Positions 1-9,514 of a stretch of DNA of 64,000 nt are shown in pieces. The notes beneath the pieces were generated by a model. That model did no database searches, was not told the DNA's origin, and saw only the letters and a list, made by a program, of their open reading frames with translations. Every line of letters begins with the position of its first letter. Within the stretch, counting starts at the first letter, position 1. Position numbers and translations under genes: made by a program. This stretch comes from Pseudo-nitzschia pungens (taxonomy: Eukaryota; Bacillariophyta; Bacillariophyceae; Bacillariales; Bacillariaceae), in contig CM074758.1 in the NCBI GenBank assembly GCA_037355855.1, positions 9,600,135 to 9,664,134 of the forward strand, written 5' to 3'.

Positions 1-1060
1 GACTTGGTGTCGCAACAACCCAATTGTCAACATCATCATTTGGCAAACAATATAGTTTTGTTACTTCCTCCACAAAACTTAACAATTTTGTCATATCTTC
101 GGGATCAAATTCTGTCTTTCTGATAAATTGGTTCCACACATCACTTGAACTCATGTTTTTTGCATCAAAATCTAACATGATCTCGTATCGATAGCTTTGA
201 ATTGTTGTAGCTGATATTTTTTGGTTTTTCATTCCTTTCTTTTCCACCATTTCTTTCAATTTATCCCAGTTGCAAACAATTTCTGATTGCAACCTTTCCA
301 CAATCGATGATGGGTTTTCGAACATTGCATGTTCATTTCGTGGCAAAAAAAAGACACATTCTTCGTCCCGTAAATTGTTGACATTCACGACATGTTTCAG
401 GAACGCACTGTCTTTTGTTCCAACAAAACTTGAGTCGAAGCAATTCTTGAAAAACATATGTGGAATGTTTGTATATCCTTCTTCCAACACTGCGTTCTCA
501 ATCTCAGCATTATTTCTGAAACTGGTCAATTCTTTTTTTTCTTCAAACTTTTTTCGCATTTCTTTAACGGCACCACAGTCCTTCATGTGATTTTCAATTT
601 TCCTGTAACAAAGTCGTGCACCACATATGCAGAGTAGTGATGGTTGCGACGGGTTCATTTCAAGATGAAGGATTTTCTTTTGTTCCAGATATTTGGGGAT
701 AGATTGATTAAATGTTTTGTTTTGAAGCCCTTCGTCGACAGTTTTACACGTCTTCATATGGTTGTATCCTGCCTGCGGTGTTTTCAACTTTTCGCCGCAA
801 GGACATAAATAATTCATGTAATCTGAAGGAATCACATACGGAAAATATAACTTTTCACAGTTCGCATCATTGTATTTTTTGTATGCATGAAAATATCCTC
901 CCTTCGCATTCAGCATGTCGTTCACTTTTTTTTCGTTCAATGATCGGAATGGAATATTGTATTGAAAACGCGGCGCACTTTTCCGCCGGACTTTTTTGGC
1001 TTGTGGTTGCTCTTTTTTTGATATATCATCTTTCTTTCCGGGATCGTCTGGTTTAGTCAT
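1..1060 (-). CDS. Partial unrecognised Lys-rich protein with two CxC...HxxxC zinc knuckles
   Basis: An open frame runs on the minus strand from the ATG at 1060-1058 to the window edge, giving 353 codons without a stop. An in-frame TAA at 1070-1072 fixes the start. The N-terminus is Lys/Arg-rich (residues 1-30) and could act in nuclear import or nucleic-acid binding. Two Cys/His clusters follow: C86-x-C88-x12-H101-x3-C105 and C144-x-C146-x11-H158-x3-C162. Each is preceded by Leu and followed by Gly after the second Cys, so they look like a duplicated zinc-binding knuckle. The rest is polar, rich in Lys, Asn, Phe and Met, without membrane segments. I do not recognise the family. The AT-rich composition and repeat-rich surroundings fit a mobile-element or virus-like gene, but that is inference. 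The C-terminal part is outside the window. Confidence 0.7.
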   Translation of the reverse strand, partial: MTKPDDPGKKDDISKKEQPQAKKVRRKSAPRFQYNIPFRSLNEKKVNDMLNAKGGYFHAYKKYNDANCEKLYFPYVIPSDYMNYLCPCGEKLKTPQAGYNHMKTCKTVDEGLQNKTFNQSIPKYLEQKKILHLEMNPSQPSLLCICGARLCYRKIENHMKDCGAVKEMRKKFEEKKELTSFRNNAEIENAVLEEGYTNIPHMFFKNCFDSSFVGTKDSAFLKHVVNVNNLRDEECVFFLPRNEHAMFENPSSIVERLQSEIVCNWDKLKEMVEKKGMKNQKISATTIQSYRYEIMLDFDAKNMSSSDVWNQFIRKTEFDPEDMTKLLSFVEEVTKLYCLPNDDVDNWVVATPS

Positions 1061-1306
1061 CGTTGTATTTTACAGCACAAACAATCCTCGGTGTTGCTTT
1101 CTTCCTTTGAATGAAATGAAATAATGATAATACTGTATGGTAACCTTAACGACAACGAAAAAAAAGAAACCGACGATTGTTTGCCTAAAATTGTAATCAA
1201 AAATGATTTAATCATCATTATTATTGCCACATTTTCCATGACTAAATTAAACAAAGCTAAAATTAAATAAAAAAGAAAACAACGATTGTTTCGCTAAAAT
1301 TTTATA

Positions 1307-1800
1307 CAATTTGAAATCAAAAATAATTCGTACTACATTATTAAAGCCATGATAATAATAACAATCGGAATAAGACTCTGCGAACAAAGTTGTATGGCTC
1401 TGTTTTTAATATACGGGTTTAAGTCCGAACGAATATAATTTGAAATCAAAAATAATTCGTACTACATTATTAAAGCCATGATAATGACTTTGTTTTTAAT
1501 TTACGGGTTTAAGTCCTAACAAATATAATTTGAAATCAAAAATAATTCGTACTACATTATTAAAGCCATGATATTGACTCTGTAAATCCTAACGAAAATA
1601 ATTTGAAATCAAAAATAATTCGTACTACATTATTAAAGCCATGATAATGACTCTTAATTTGTACTACATTATTAAAGCCATGATAATAATAATAATCGAA
1701 ATAACTGTCCAAACCATTACTGACATGCTAATTTATTATTAAAGCCTTGATAATAATAACAATCGAAATAACTGTCCAAACCATTATTCACATGCTAATT
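1307..1800. repeat. Diverged AT-rich tandem repeat
   Basis: A block reading roughly TTTGAAATCAAAAATAATTC, then GTACTACATTATTAAAGCC and ATGATAAT, recurs near 1309, 1439, 1528, 1601 and in shortened form near 1657 and 1734. Unit spacing varies from about 60 to 130 bases, so it is an irregular tandem array. No coding frame is kept across units. Confidence 0.8.
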
Positions 1801-2402
1801 TCTAAATTATAATTTGAAACTCTCGTTTTCAATCTCATTTCTCATTTTATGTAACTGAAATAACTGTCTTTACAGATTACGACATGCTATATTCTAATTT
1901 TATATTGCCATACCTCATTTATAATCATTTTTAATGGCTTCCACAGAATTAAGTGTTTTTCACTAGGTTTTAACAGTTCAATTTCTCGTAGAAGCCTACC
2001 ACAAAAAACCTTTTTTTACGACTTTTTCACTTTTCTCCACCCCCAGACCCCCAGTTCTGCCGAACTAAGACCTACGTTCTAAAAATGTTTATGCAATTCC
2101 AATTTTTACAACTCCACTAATTAACGTGGTTTCGATTCACGACCCTTTGTTGATTTACTTTTGTACGGCAAGGTTTACCACAGCATAAGGAGGGGTAAGG
2201 TCTTACACTGCTACAATCACAAGGAGGAAGGAGCGTCCACCAGCTGTAAGAGCGATCAGTACTACTTGTACTACTAGTAGTAATCTTAGTACTAGTAGTA
2301 CTAGAGAATGACGTACGGGTTTTGGTGGTTGGTTGGCACTAGATTTCGATGAATTTACTTCACGACCCCTTGAGCCCCTCCCCTACCGGTAAGATTATGT
2401 TA

Positions 2403-2723
2403 AATAACCTTCGAGTTGCTCGCGCCGCGTGTGAAACCTATTTGTAATCCGCGCGGGATACAAAAAAAGAACCCACTGGGCTCCTTTTAAGGAGTACTAC
2501 TGAAATTATGAAACCTAAGAGAGCGAGTGCAACGAGCCCGACTAGGTTTCATAATTTCAGTAGTACTCCTTAGAGGGAGCCCAGTGGGTTCTTTTTTTGT
2601 ATCCTGCGCGGATTACAAATAGGTTTCACTGTAACTTACGGAGGCCGACACTGAGACCGGAGGTCGAAGTGGAGACCGAAGGAAGTTACAAAACAAGAAG
2701 GCGCGAGGAACTCGAAGGTTATT
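2403..2723. repeat. Foldback element with nested inverted arms
   Basis: Inner arms 2431-2516 and 2544-2629 are 86 bp each, nearly perfect inverted copies separated by 27 bases; they start GTGAAACCTATTTGTAATCC. Outer arms 2403-2426 and 2700-2723 (AATAACCTTCGAGTTGCTCG and continuing) are also inverted copies with about one mismatch. The whole 321 bp could fold into a long hairpin. No ORF is present. A half copy of the left side lies at 55190-55246, so this is a dispersed non-autonomous element and not a one-off palindrome. Confidence 0.85.
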
Positions 2724-2733
2724 GATGTAATAC

Positions 2734-3049
2734 ACGAGTAGGACCGATTTCCCTTGCAATCCTGCGTGCGAGGCACTGCTTCTTTACGGTACTGTACTTC
2801 TGTCGCTACGAGGAAGATTCTGAAATCTGCGTTGAAACCCTTCAACGGACATTTCCAGTGTATTAGTACGAGGAGGCCCGGATTCTTTTTTTAGATTCTT
2901 TTTTTAGCGCGCAATGTTGTAATCCGGTGGAGGTGCGGTTTGTAATCCTAAAAATTAACTAATGTTTCTTAGTGTCGAGCTCCTCGATTTTTCGAGAACC
3001 ACTTTGAAACCTCGCAGGCGGGATTGCAAGGGAAATCGGTCCTACTCGT
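2734..3049. repeat. 30 bp inverted repeat pair (2734-2763 / 3020-3049)
   Basis: The sequence ACGAGTAGGACCGATTTCCC and its continuation to 2763 reappears as its reverse complement at 3020-3049 with at most one mismatch. The 256 bases between hold no gene. It may be the end of a second short inverted-repeat element overlapping the foldback. Confidence 0.7.
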
Positions 3050-3294
3050 GGATTACTCAGTAATTGCGGTAGTAATCTTACTTCGTACTACTAATTGTCA
3101 GCGAAAGAACATACAGTACTCAATACCTTCTTGATTCTTGTTATTGATTGATCCTTCCCATCACCGAACCAAATCCTCGCATCCGATTCACCTACCGTAC
3201 CGGTACCGTATATCCATACGGTTGCTACGGGAGACATCCTAACATTTTTCTCGACGAAATTCCAAATCCAATGCTCAATGCTGTTTTCTGCGTA

Positions 3295-3633
3295 CTACGT
3301 AATTCTTAACAAGTGTCCCCCCCGGGGATTTTACATTGCAAACTCCAGAAGTTAATGGCCGCGCGCCCTTCCCCGGAAATATTCTCTAGTACTCAATTTG
3401 AACGTAATTTAGTGTAGCAATGCTGCAAATCGTTTTCTCGCTCTGTTTTGACACCCCCTTCCGAAAACTGATTTCTTCATTCTTTTGGACAACACCTTCT
3501 CATTTCGACCGGGACCATGGTGATTGCCCAAATCCTATTGCAACAGCTCCATTGAACCCATTTTTCTTGTCCAGAGCAACCCTTGCATCGAGAGTGCATC
3601 TGAGCCTTTTTTCGCTGGAAAATTGACCTTCGT
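3295..3633 (+). repeat. Left terminal inverted repeat of the Tc1/mariner element
   Basis: The outer 120 bases (3295-3415) match the reverse complement of 7865-7983 almost exactly. After a less similar stretch, 3499-3633 again matches the reverse complement of about 7690-7820. The inner part ends shortly before the CACCATGG start of the partner gene, so the repeat probably carries the promoter and 5' UTR. Mirror-image control of the two genes is inferred from this symmetry. Confidence 0.85.
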
Positions 3634-3702
3634 AGCAAAAATACCCCCTCCTTCTTTTTTCGACCGACGAGACGACCTTCTTCTTCGTCCGACAATTCCA
3701 CC

Positions 3703-5661
3703 ATGGCCGACTTCAATCAGAATTCCGGTAATTCCACTGCTGAGACTTTCCAGCAAGAGATCGAGCGCCAACTGAATCACACCACTGAAGTGGATGAAAA
3801 GTTTCTGAAACTTGCAGTCAAGAAGATTGCCAACAGAAAAACAATGGTCGGAACCAAAGTGGAGAAATTACAGAAAATCAAGAAGGTTGGTGACGCTGCA
3901 GTGATTGGATTCATGAGAAACAACAACAAGAAGCGAATGGCAGACGATGTCAAACTACTTACTACGTTGCCCCTATTGCACAGAGCTAAGACTCCTGTAC
4001 TGGATATTTCTGTGGTAATTTTCTACCTTGCGGAAATCCTACATTCCTTTGCCGGACAATTCCGATTGCAAAGATCACTTCGAGATCTGATAGATCCCTT
4101 TACAACGTGCTACGAGGCTGTTACAAGCGAGGTCCGCGAGGATATTGAAGCAAATAACAAGAACAACCTCATTAAACTACCTCCACATGAAATCACTCGT
4201 CGTTTCTTGGAGGGCGGAGCAAAACTTCCAGATGATGAAATCCTTCGGTCGTGCCCATTTTGCTCTCATTCCTACGTCGATGAACCTGCAGGGAACGCAT
4301 TGATTCATGCCAAGAACAAGGCTGCGGCAGCAGAATATGATACGAAGATGCGTGAGTTCAAGAGTAATGGGTCTTACACAAACGCGGAAGGCGAAACAAG
4401 CACTCGGGCTCCACCAAAAGCAAAAATTCGGCATGAAGTCCTTCAGTGCCATTGCCATCAGATCACTTGTGTCAGCGCTGCTGGGAACGGATCTTGTAGG
4501 GATTGCAACGCGAATGGTACGGAACTGGATAGCAACAACAAATGCAAGTGCCCGGTCTGTTCTTGTACTTGCAGTTTCGCGTACAAAAAATCTGCCGTAA
4601 ACATCATTTCCATCAACAAGGGAGAAGAGAAGATTGCTGACAAGGAAATTGACACCGGCAACGCTGCTGCTGGGAAAGCAATTGGATCGATCTTTGCCAT
4701 GTCTGCGTTGGAGGCTCACAATGCCCAATTAGGTGCAGTTGCCTTGCGGAATGGTCACACAGACGAAAGTGATGAGGTGTTCCATGAGAGAATGTATTTC
4801 CAAGGCGCAGGCCGAAGCTTGATGAAGGATCCTACTGTCAACTTGTCATCACTGCGCAATTATGCTGGAACCTCTACCAGTATTCGGCTTCCAAATGGAG
4901 CTGTTTTCGATACTCGGCTTCTTGGCAAAGAGAACGGCGGTTTTCGCGAGAGGAACAACCGGCTTGAGAAACCTGCTGTAGCTGCATCAAATGGACATGG
5001 TTCTCTTGAGATGGGGCCTCCAGCGCCAAGAAATACCACTTCGGTTCTTGCAACAATCAGTCCAATCCCAGCATCGACAGCGCTTCTGGCAACTCCACCG
5101 GCAGCAACGCTCCCTACCCTTGGTCCGTTCGATCCATCCAGCAGCGAGATGAAAAAGCGACCCCCCAAGAAATCTCAGCATAAAATTCCGATCTCCGCAA
5201 CCATGAAGACGTTTCTTTCTGTCAACACTGCAGTGAACGGCGGGGTAAAGATGCCATCCGCAACGTCACAAGCGCAGGTGGACCGACTCCAGGAGATAAT
5301 CGACGTGCCTGATGATGAAGAAGACCTGTCAGTTGTATCTGTCACATCCTTCAAACGCCAGAAGACAGATGATACTCCTGCCACCGCCATGGTGAATGAA
5401 ACCATCAATAGCGTTGTTGAGTGCGCTTACAATCCAATCATCGATGTTGATGTTGATTCTCCGGCGTCTCCTGACTCTGCCTTGGGTAGGGACGTCGCTC
5501 ATATCATTGATCTCCCCTTCAAGAAGGTGAGAAAAATTGCTCGCGGGATCCTCAAACGAAACAAGGACGCAGGTCCCGAAGACCTAAAGAGATTGTTGGA
5601 CCAAGCCTATCCATTCCCATCTTCTATCAAAAGGAAGAAGGCAAAGAAGGGAGGGAACTGA
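3703..5661 (+). CDS. Transposon partner protein with Cys/His clusters
   Basis: A 652-residue protein starting at CCACCATGG and ending 10 bases before the internal inverted repeat. Around residues 180-200 is a CPFC motif and around 245-295 a dense Cys/His block (CHCHQITC, CRDC, CKCPVCSCTC), probably several zinc sites for DNA or protein binding. The N-terminal 180 residues are helical and charged. The C-terminal half is Pro/Ser/Ala-rich, acidic near 545-555, with a basic tail (KRKKAKKGG) suited to nuclear import. No DDE triad is visible, so it is not the transposase. I recall similar CPFC-plus-CPVCSC proteins as repeated genes in diatoms, but cannot verify this. Sharing long inverted repeats with a transposase gene suggests it helps transposition or controls it. 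Confidence 0.85.
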   Translation: MADFNQNSGNSTAETFQQEIERQLNHTTEVDEKFLKLAVKKIANRKTMVGTKVEKLQKIKKVGDAAVIGFMRNNNKKRMADDVKLLTTLPLLHRAKTPVLDISVVIFYLAEILHSFAGQFRLQRSLRDLIDPFTTCYEAVTSEVREDIEANNKNNLIKLPPHEITRRFLEGGAKLPDDEILRSCPFCSHSYVDEPAGNALIHAKNKAAAAEYDTKMREFKSNGSYTNAEGETSTRAPPKAKIRHEVLQCHCHQITCVSAAGNGSCRDCNANGTELDSNNKCKCPVCSCTCSFAYKKSAVNIISINKGEEKIADKEIDTGNAAAGKAIGSIFAMSALEAHNAQLGAVALRNGHTDESDEVFHERMYFQGAGRSLMKDPTVNLSSLRNYAGTSTSIRLPNGAVFDTRLLGKENGGFRERNNRLEKPAVAASNGHGSLEMGPPAPRNTTSVLATISPIPASTALLATPPAATLPTLGPFDPSSSEMKKRPPKKSQHKIPISATMKTFLSVNTAVNGGVKMPSATSQAQVDRLQEIIDVPDDEEDLSVVSVTSFKRQKTDDTPATAMVNETINSVVECAYNPIIDVDVDSPASPDSALGRDVAHIIDLPFKKVRKIARGILKRNKDAGPEDLKRLLDQAYPFPSSIKRKKAKKGGN

Positions 5662-5670
5662 AGCTCTGTA

Positions 5671-5899
5671 TATTGTCGCGTCTCCACCGGACGATTGTCG
5701 AATGTCCACCGCCATTGTCGATTGTCGATTGTCGCGTCTCCACCATTGTCGATTGTCGCGTCTCCACCATTGTCGAATGTCGATTGTCTCTGGCTCCAGT
5801 TCCACCATGGTCGATTTCGATTTTGGTTAGATCCCTTAGTGGTAGTAGTTTAGTGGGGGATTTACTTTTGCAGAGTTGCAAAATAGAAATAATGAATTA
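5671..5899 (+). repeat. Left internal inverted repeat behind the partner gene
   Basis: Begins TATTGTCGCGTCTCCACCGG ten bases after the stop codon and contains several GTCTCCACCATTGTCGATTGTCG units, then a segment ending in TTTTGCAGAGTTGCAAAATAG. The same series in reverse complement occurs at 6334-6522. It may supply matching 3' ends or terminators for both genes. It is longer than the right arm because of extra short units. Confidence 0.8.
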
Positions 5900-6333
5900 G
5901 AGTTGCTGAGCGCTATGAGTGCTTTTCGGATCGATCGATCCTGTTTTAGTGTTCCGGTTTTCATGTAACAAATGTTCGATATCCACCCCTGTAAATAAAT
6001 AATACCTAAAGACAACTCTAACCTATCAGATTACAAGCATGTCGGACTTCAATCCCAGGAGTTCTTCTATAGTTTGCGGCGCCGGTCGACTTCAATCCCA
6101 CCATCTGGACGTCTAAGGTTTTCTATTGTACCTATGTTCGATATCCACCAATAGAGATCAATATAATCGATTCCCACAAGTGATCGATACTTAGATGTGG
6201 GAGTGACACGAGAGTGACGTGGGAGTGACACTGCCGGCGGCGCTATTAGGGTACAATCGAAAACCTATGTCGAAGCAACTGGAGCAAACTGGAGCAACTG
6301 GAGCAAACTGGAGCAACAAACTGGAGGAACACT
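5900..6333. other. Central spacer of the Tc1/mariner element
   Basis: No gene is seen. It contains repeated pieces such as GACTTCAATCCCA (twice), ATGTTCGATATCCACC (twice) and a short GGAGCAACT/GGAGCAAACT tandem run at about 6278-6325. It separates the two internal inverted repeats. Confidence 0.6.
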
Positions 6334-6522
6334 AGTTCATTTTTTCTATTTTTGCAACTCTGCAAAAGCAAAATCCAATAAACTACCACTAAGAAGAAAT
6401 ACAACCAAAATTGAAATCGACAATGGTGGAGACGCGACAATCGACAATGGTGGAGACGCGACAATCGACAATCGACAATGGCGGTGGACATTCGACAATC
6501 GTCCGGTGGAGACGCGACAATA
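6334..6522 (-). repeat. Right internal inverted repeat behind the transposase gene
   Basis: Reverse-complement counterpart of 5671-5899. It ends at 6522, four bases from the transposase stop codon at 6526-6528, mirroring the placement behind the partner gene. Confidence 0.8.
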
Positions 6523-6525
6523 CAC

Positions 6526-7620
6526 TCAGTTCGTATATCCGACGTTGGCAAAGTAGTTTACAAACTCAGGGATTCCGCGAATAATTGCATACAGCTCCTG
6601 CTGGAGCTGCGCTGTATCAGCGATATGGTACATCTTGTAGCTGAGAGCCATCTCAATGGTATTGAACACGTACTCAATGGGTCCATCCACTGGATAATAA
6701 GGGGCACGAAACACAAATCGGTGCCCCGCCGCTAGAATTGCACCCAGTGTCAGTGGGTTGTGGTGAGCCAGCAAATTATCCATGATAAAGCACTTCCTAT
6801 TTCCTGGCGTCCCTTGCGGTAGTGTTTCGAGGACGCTCTCAATGAAAGCAGCAAAGGAGATAGCGTCGGTCCCTGTCGTATCAAATCTAACCCAGCGGCG
6901 TCCCTCGGGATCCCCGCTAATTGCCATCTTGAGCGTATGATTTACACCATGCCCATAGTTCCCTCTCTGGCGTACTCGCCCACAAATCGACGCTTTCCCC
7001 ATTCGTCGATTGGCATTCTCCAGCTTGATCCCTGCTTCATCCACATCAATCATATCGTCCCTACGGATGTCCGCAATTCCATATGGATAATTCATCGTCC
7101 AATACCGGTGTCTTTTATACCGATTGCGGAAAGTGAAGGCTTGATTCGCTGTCGTAGACCCCTTCTTCCTGTTGATCCCTAGGGCATTTTCAGCGTCAGT
7201 GACATCCTTCAAAGAATACACACGGGGGACAGGTAAGTAGCTACTGTAAGATCTCCAGAGGAACGCGATACACTCGTATCGGGTTGCCTTTGGATAGATC
7301 TTTCTGTATACTGCGAGCAAGAACATAGGATATCCAGTGATTGCTTCCTTCATCTTGTTACCAGTGTGTCTCATTCGCACGTTCCTACCCAGCATCTGAA
7401 TCCTTCGGATGTATCTCCTCGCAGTCCGCGAAGAAGGAAGAGTATTGATCTGGTCAATTTGGCGCCCAATCTGAGCATATCTCACTACTGTGTGTCTTCT
7501 CATGTCCTCTGAATAGCCATTCCCTCCAAGTCTGGGATCAGGGATATTTTCTGGTCCAAATCGAGGTGTTTGCAGAGCAGGCCGGACCGTGTTGCTCTTC
7601 AGGGGATTGCCATTCACCAT
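6526..7620 (-). CDS. Tc1/mariner-type DD34E transposase
   Basis: A 364-residue DDE superfamily transposase that would cut the element out and insert it at TA sites. The N-terminal third (about 40-150) is basic and probably holds the helix-turn-helix DNA-binding part. Catalytic candidates are D194 in IDVDEAG, D281 in FIMDNLLAHH and E316 in PVDGPIEYVF. The 34-residue gap between D281 and E316 gives the DD34E signature of Tc1/IS630 enzymes. No frameshift or stop interrupts it, and the length is normal for the family. The start at CAACCATGG matches the start context of the partner gene. The stop lies four bases from the internal inverted repeat. Confidence 0.92.
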   Translation of the reverse strand: MVNGNPLKSNTVRPALQTPRFGPENIPDPRLGGNGYSEDMRRHTVVRYAQIGRQIDQINTLPSSRTARRYIRRIQMLGRNVRMRHTGNKMKEAITGYPMFLLAVYRKIYPKATRYECIAFLWRSYSSYLPVPRVYSLKDVTDAENALGINRKKGSTTANQAFTFRNRYKRHRYWTMNYPYGIADIRRDDMIDVDEAGIKLENANRRMGKASICGRVRQRGNYGHGVNHTLKMAISGDPEGRRWVRFDTTGTDAISFAAFIESVLETLPQGTPGNRKCFIMDNLLAHHNPLTLGAILAAGHRFVFRAPYYPVDGPIEYVFNTIEMALSYKMYHIADTAQLQQELYAIIRGIPEFVNYFANVGYTN

Positions 7621-7689
7621 GGTTGTGGATTGTCGAATTCCCGTCGTTGTCGGCGAAATCAGAAGCAGTTCGAAAAATCGGTTCTACAA

Positions 7690-7983
7690 GGTCGATTTTG
7701 ACAGAAAAAAAGGCTCAGATTCACTCTCGATGCAAGGTTTGCTCTGGACAAGAAAAATGGGTTCAATGGAGCTGTTGCAATAGGATTTGGGCAATCACCA
7801 TGGTCCCGGTCGAAATGAGAAGGAGTGGTGTGATGGTGTCAAAAAGAAGAAGACTAGATCCTACACTAAATTACGTTCAAATTGAGTACTAGAGAATATT
7901 TCCGGGGAAGGGCGCGCGGCCATTAACTTCTAGAGTTTGCAATGTAAAACCCCCGGGGGGGACACTTGTTAAGAATTACGTAG
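7690..7983 (-). repeat. Right terminal inverted repeat of the Tc1/mariner element
   Basis: Reverse complement of the left TIR, with the best match in the outer 119 bases and again over about 7690-7820 (including the block CCATGGTCCCGGTCGAAATG). It lies upstream of the transposase start. The final TA duplication is at 7984-7985. Confidence 0.85.
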
Positions 7984-7985
7984 TA

Positions 7986-8406
7986 ACCTTTATTAGGACA
8001 GCAGTTAGTACCTTACTAGTAGTAGTACCTGTAAGATTACGGTAGGATTGGCACACTTCATCGTAAAGGCAACGCCGCGAGTCTTCAACACGACGGGGAA
8101 TCCCATGGCGATTGTCTATTTATTATGAAGTACTAACCTTATTTTCTTTGTCAGTATCATTATTTTTAAGTTCTAAGTAAGATTAATTAATTGCAATGAT
8201 TGCTCCAGAATACAAAGTTAACTCTCCGAAGTTCTCCCCCCCCGTACCGGTAGGTTCTAAGGTTACTCGTAGCTCGTTTACAACCAGCGACTTCCCTGTA
8301 CAGGGGTGCCCCGGAAATCCTCGATGCCAGGCATCCATGCATCCATCCATGCATGCATACATTCACATTCGCGTGTCTAGGCGTGCAGCAGCACGTGTTG
8401 TGTGAC
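7986..8406. other. Spacer without a gene
   Basis: No coding frame is supported. It contains ACTAGTAGTAGTAC patches, a run of CATGCATCCATCCATGCATGC near 8332-8360 and one TAAGGTTA motif at 8258-8265. Confidence 0.6.
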
Positions 8407-9195
8407 TTAACTTTCAGAGCCCGCCTCATACTTCGCGTGGCGTCCACTGGCAACGAAATACCAGAGGCATCCGCACACGATCAGCCACATGGGCGCGAGG
8501 AAACAACCCATAACCCGCATATAGAACAAACCAGCGTCCATCGTTTCTCCATGAGGCCAGAATGCAGCCACAATGGACGCCACCGCCGCGACCCCCGAAA
8601 CGGCGACCGCCGCGATCATAACGCATCGCTTCGGGCGGTGGCACCAGAAGACCTGGAGGAACACCCCGGCCGCGACGCCGGGGACGTAATTCGGAACACC
8701 CACCCAAGAGATGATGAGGGCCACAATGGAAATGATTTGTGCGGTAATCACAAAGCAATCTTTGTAGGGACTACGTCAGCGAGATGACAAATAATAATAC
8801 AAATACAGTACGGTACACGTACGTGTAGAGAAAGAGCAGAGATGATAATACAATACGGTAAGGTTATGCGGTATGTCGCAAAGATCGGAGGGACAAAACT
8901 CCGTGAGATTCAGAGTGCGGTGCGGTGCGGTGTTCCTCACAGATGCAAGATTTCTTGAGGGTAAATAAACCTTACCAAAATGTAACGCAATGCAATGCAA
9001 TGCACAGCAAAATAAAATAAACCACACCACACGGGAAGACGCAGACGCAGACGCGACAAAATAATGCGAGACTTACCAACATCCCCAACGCGCTTCCTCG
9101 GATTTTCCTGTGCGGGTGCAGCAGGATGACCCCGTCTCGATGTCGTCGTCTAATGCTACGGGGCTGTTGCTATCGATGTTGTTCTCGCCGGACAT
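8407..9195 (-). CDS. Small spliced four-helix membrane protein, unknown function
   Basis: Two exons are read on the minus strand: 9195-9077 and 8770-8407. The 306-nt intron has a GTAAGT donor and TAG acceptor, and joining restores one frame (Cys codon split TG|T). The product is 160 residues. Residues 1-39 are acidic and Ser/Asn-rich with a CC pair. The splice junction creates a cysteine-rich run, WGCCPYKDC, just before the first helix. Four hydrophobic segments follow (about 47-66, 70-86, 91-113 and 128-150), separated by a short basic loop (HRPKRC). There is no signal peptide, so the N-terminus is probably cytosolic. The clean splice join across conserved-looking sequence argues for a real gene. 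I do not recognise a named family. Confidence 0.8.
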
Positions 9196-9442
9196 TGTGA
9201 AGTGTTTATTACTACTAGTACGTACTTGCTTCTACTATTATTTTTGGAATCGAAAAGGTTTTTGATTTTGTGCGAACGATTGGAACGACAATTTGCATTG
9301 CGCAACGAGCACTAAGTCTTACGCAACTTTACCATGCGATATCTCGCTTCCTTCTACACCCCCAATCGCAATACCAGGACCTACGGTAAGGCTTACACAT
9401 AATCTTACTGTACTAACAGCAACCTCGCCTTTTTGATTCTGC

Positions 9443-9514
9443 TACTACGAAATTCCTAACAGTTGTCCTCCAGTCCACGTAGAAATTAGTACAGCTGTTA
9501 GGAATTTTGTGGTA
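9443..9514. mobile_element. MITE with Tc1/mariner-like ends
   Basis: A 72 bp inverted-repeat element starting TA-CTACGAAATTCCTAACAG and ending CTGTTAGGAATTTTGTGG-TA. The ends resemble the TIR of the 3295-7983 transposon (CTACGTAATTCTTAACAAGT) and of the 90-95 bp MITEs at 37479, 37743, 38098 and 54917. Confidence 0.8.

Larger units (their letters stand above)
1061..3292. other. AT-rich, repeat-rich spacer without a supportable gene
   Basis: No convincing coding frame was found on either strand. The first 900 bases are very AT-rich and hold a diverged tandem repeat. From about 2050 onward the composition becomes mixed, with ACTAGT/TACTAG microsatellite patches (2262-2306), a foldback and a 30 bp inverted pair. 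The right end abuts the TA target of the Tc1/mariner element. Confidence 0.7.
3295..7983. mobile_element. Two-gene Tc1/mariner (IS630-type) transposon with long TIRs
   Basis: The element is bounded by TA dinucleotides at 3293-3294 and 7984-7985, the expected Tc1/mariner target duplication. Its ends are inverted copies starting CTACGTAATTCTTAACAAGT. Inside are two convergent ORFs: a Cys-rich partner protein (plus strand) and a DD34E transposase (minus strand). A second inverted repeat pair lies directly behind the two stop codons. Both ORFs are intact, so the element may be active or recently active. Length is 4689 bp. Confidence 0.9.
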
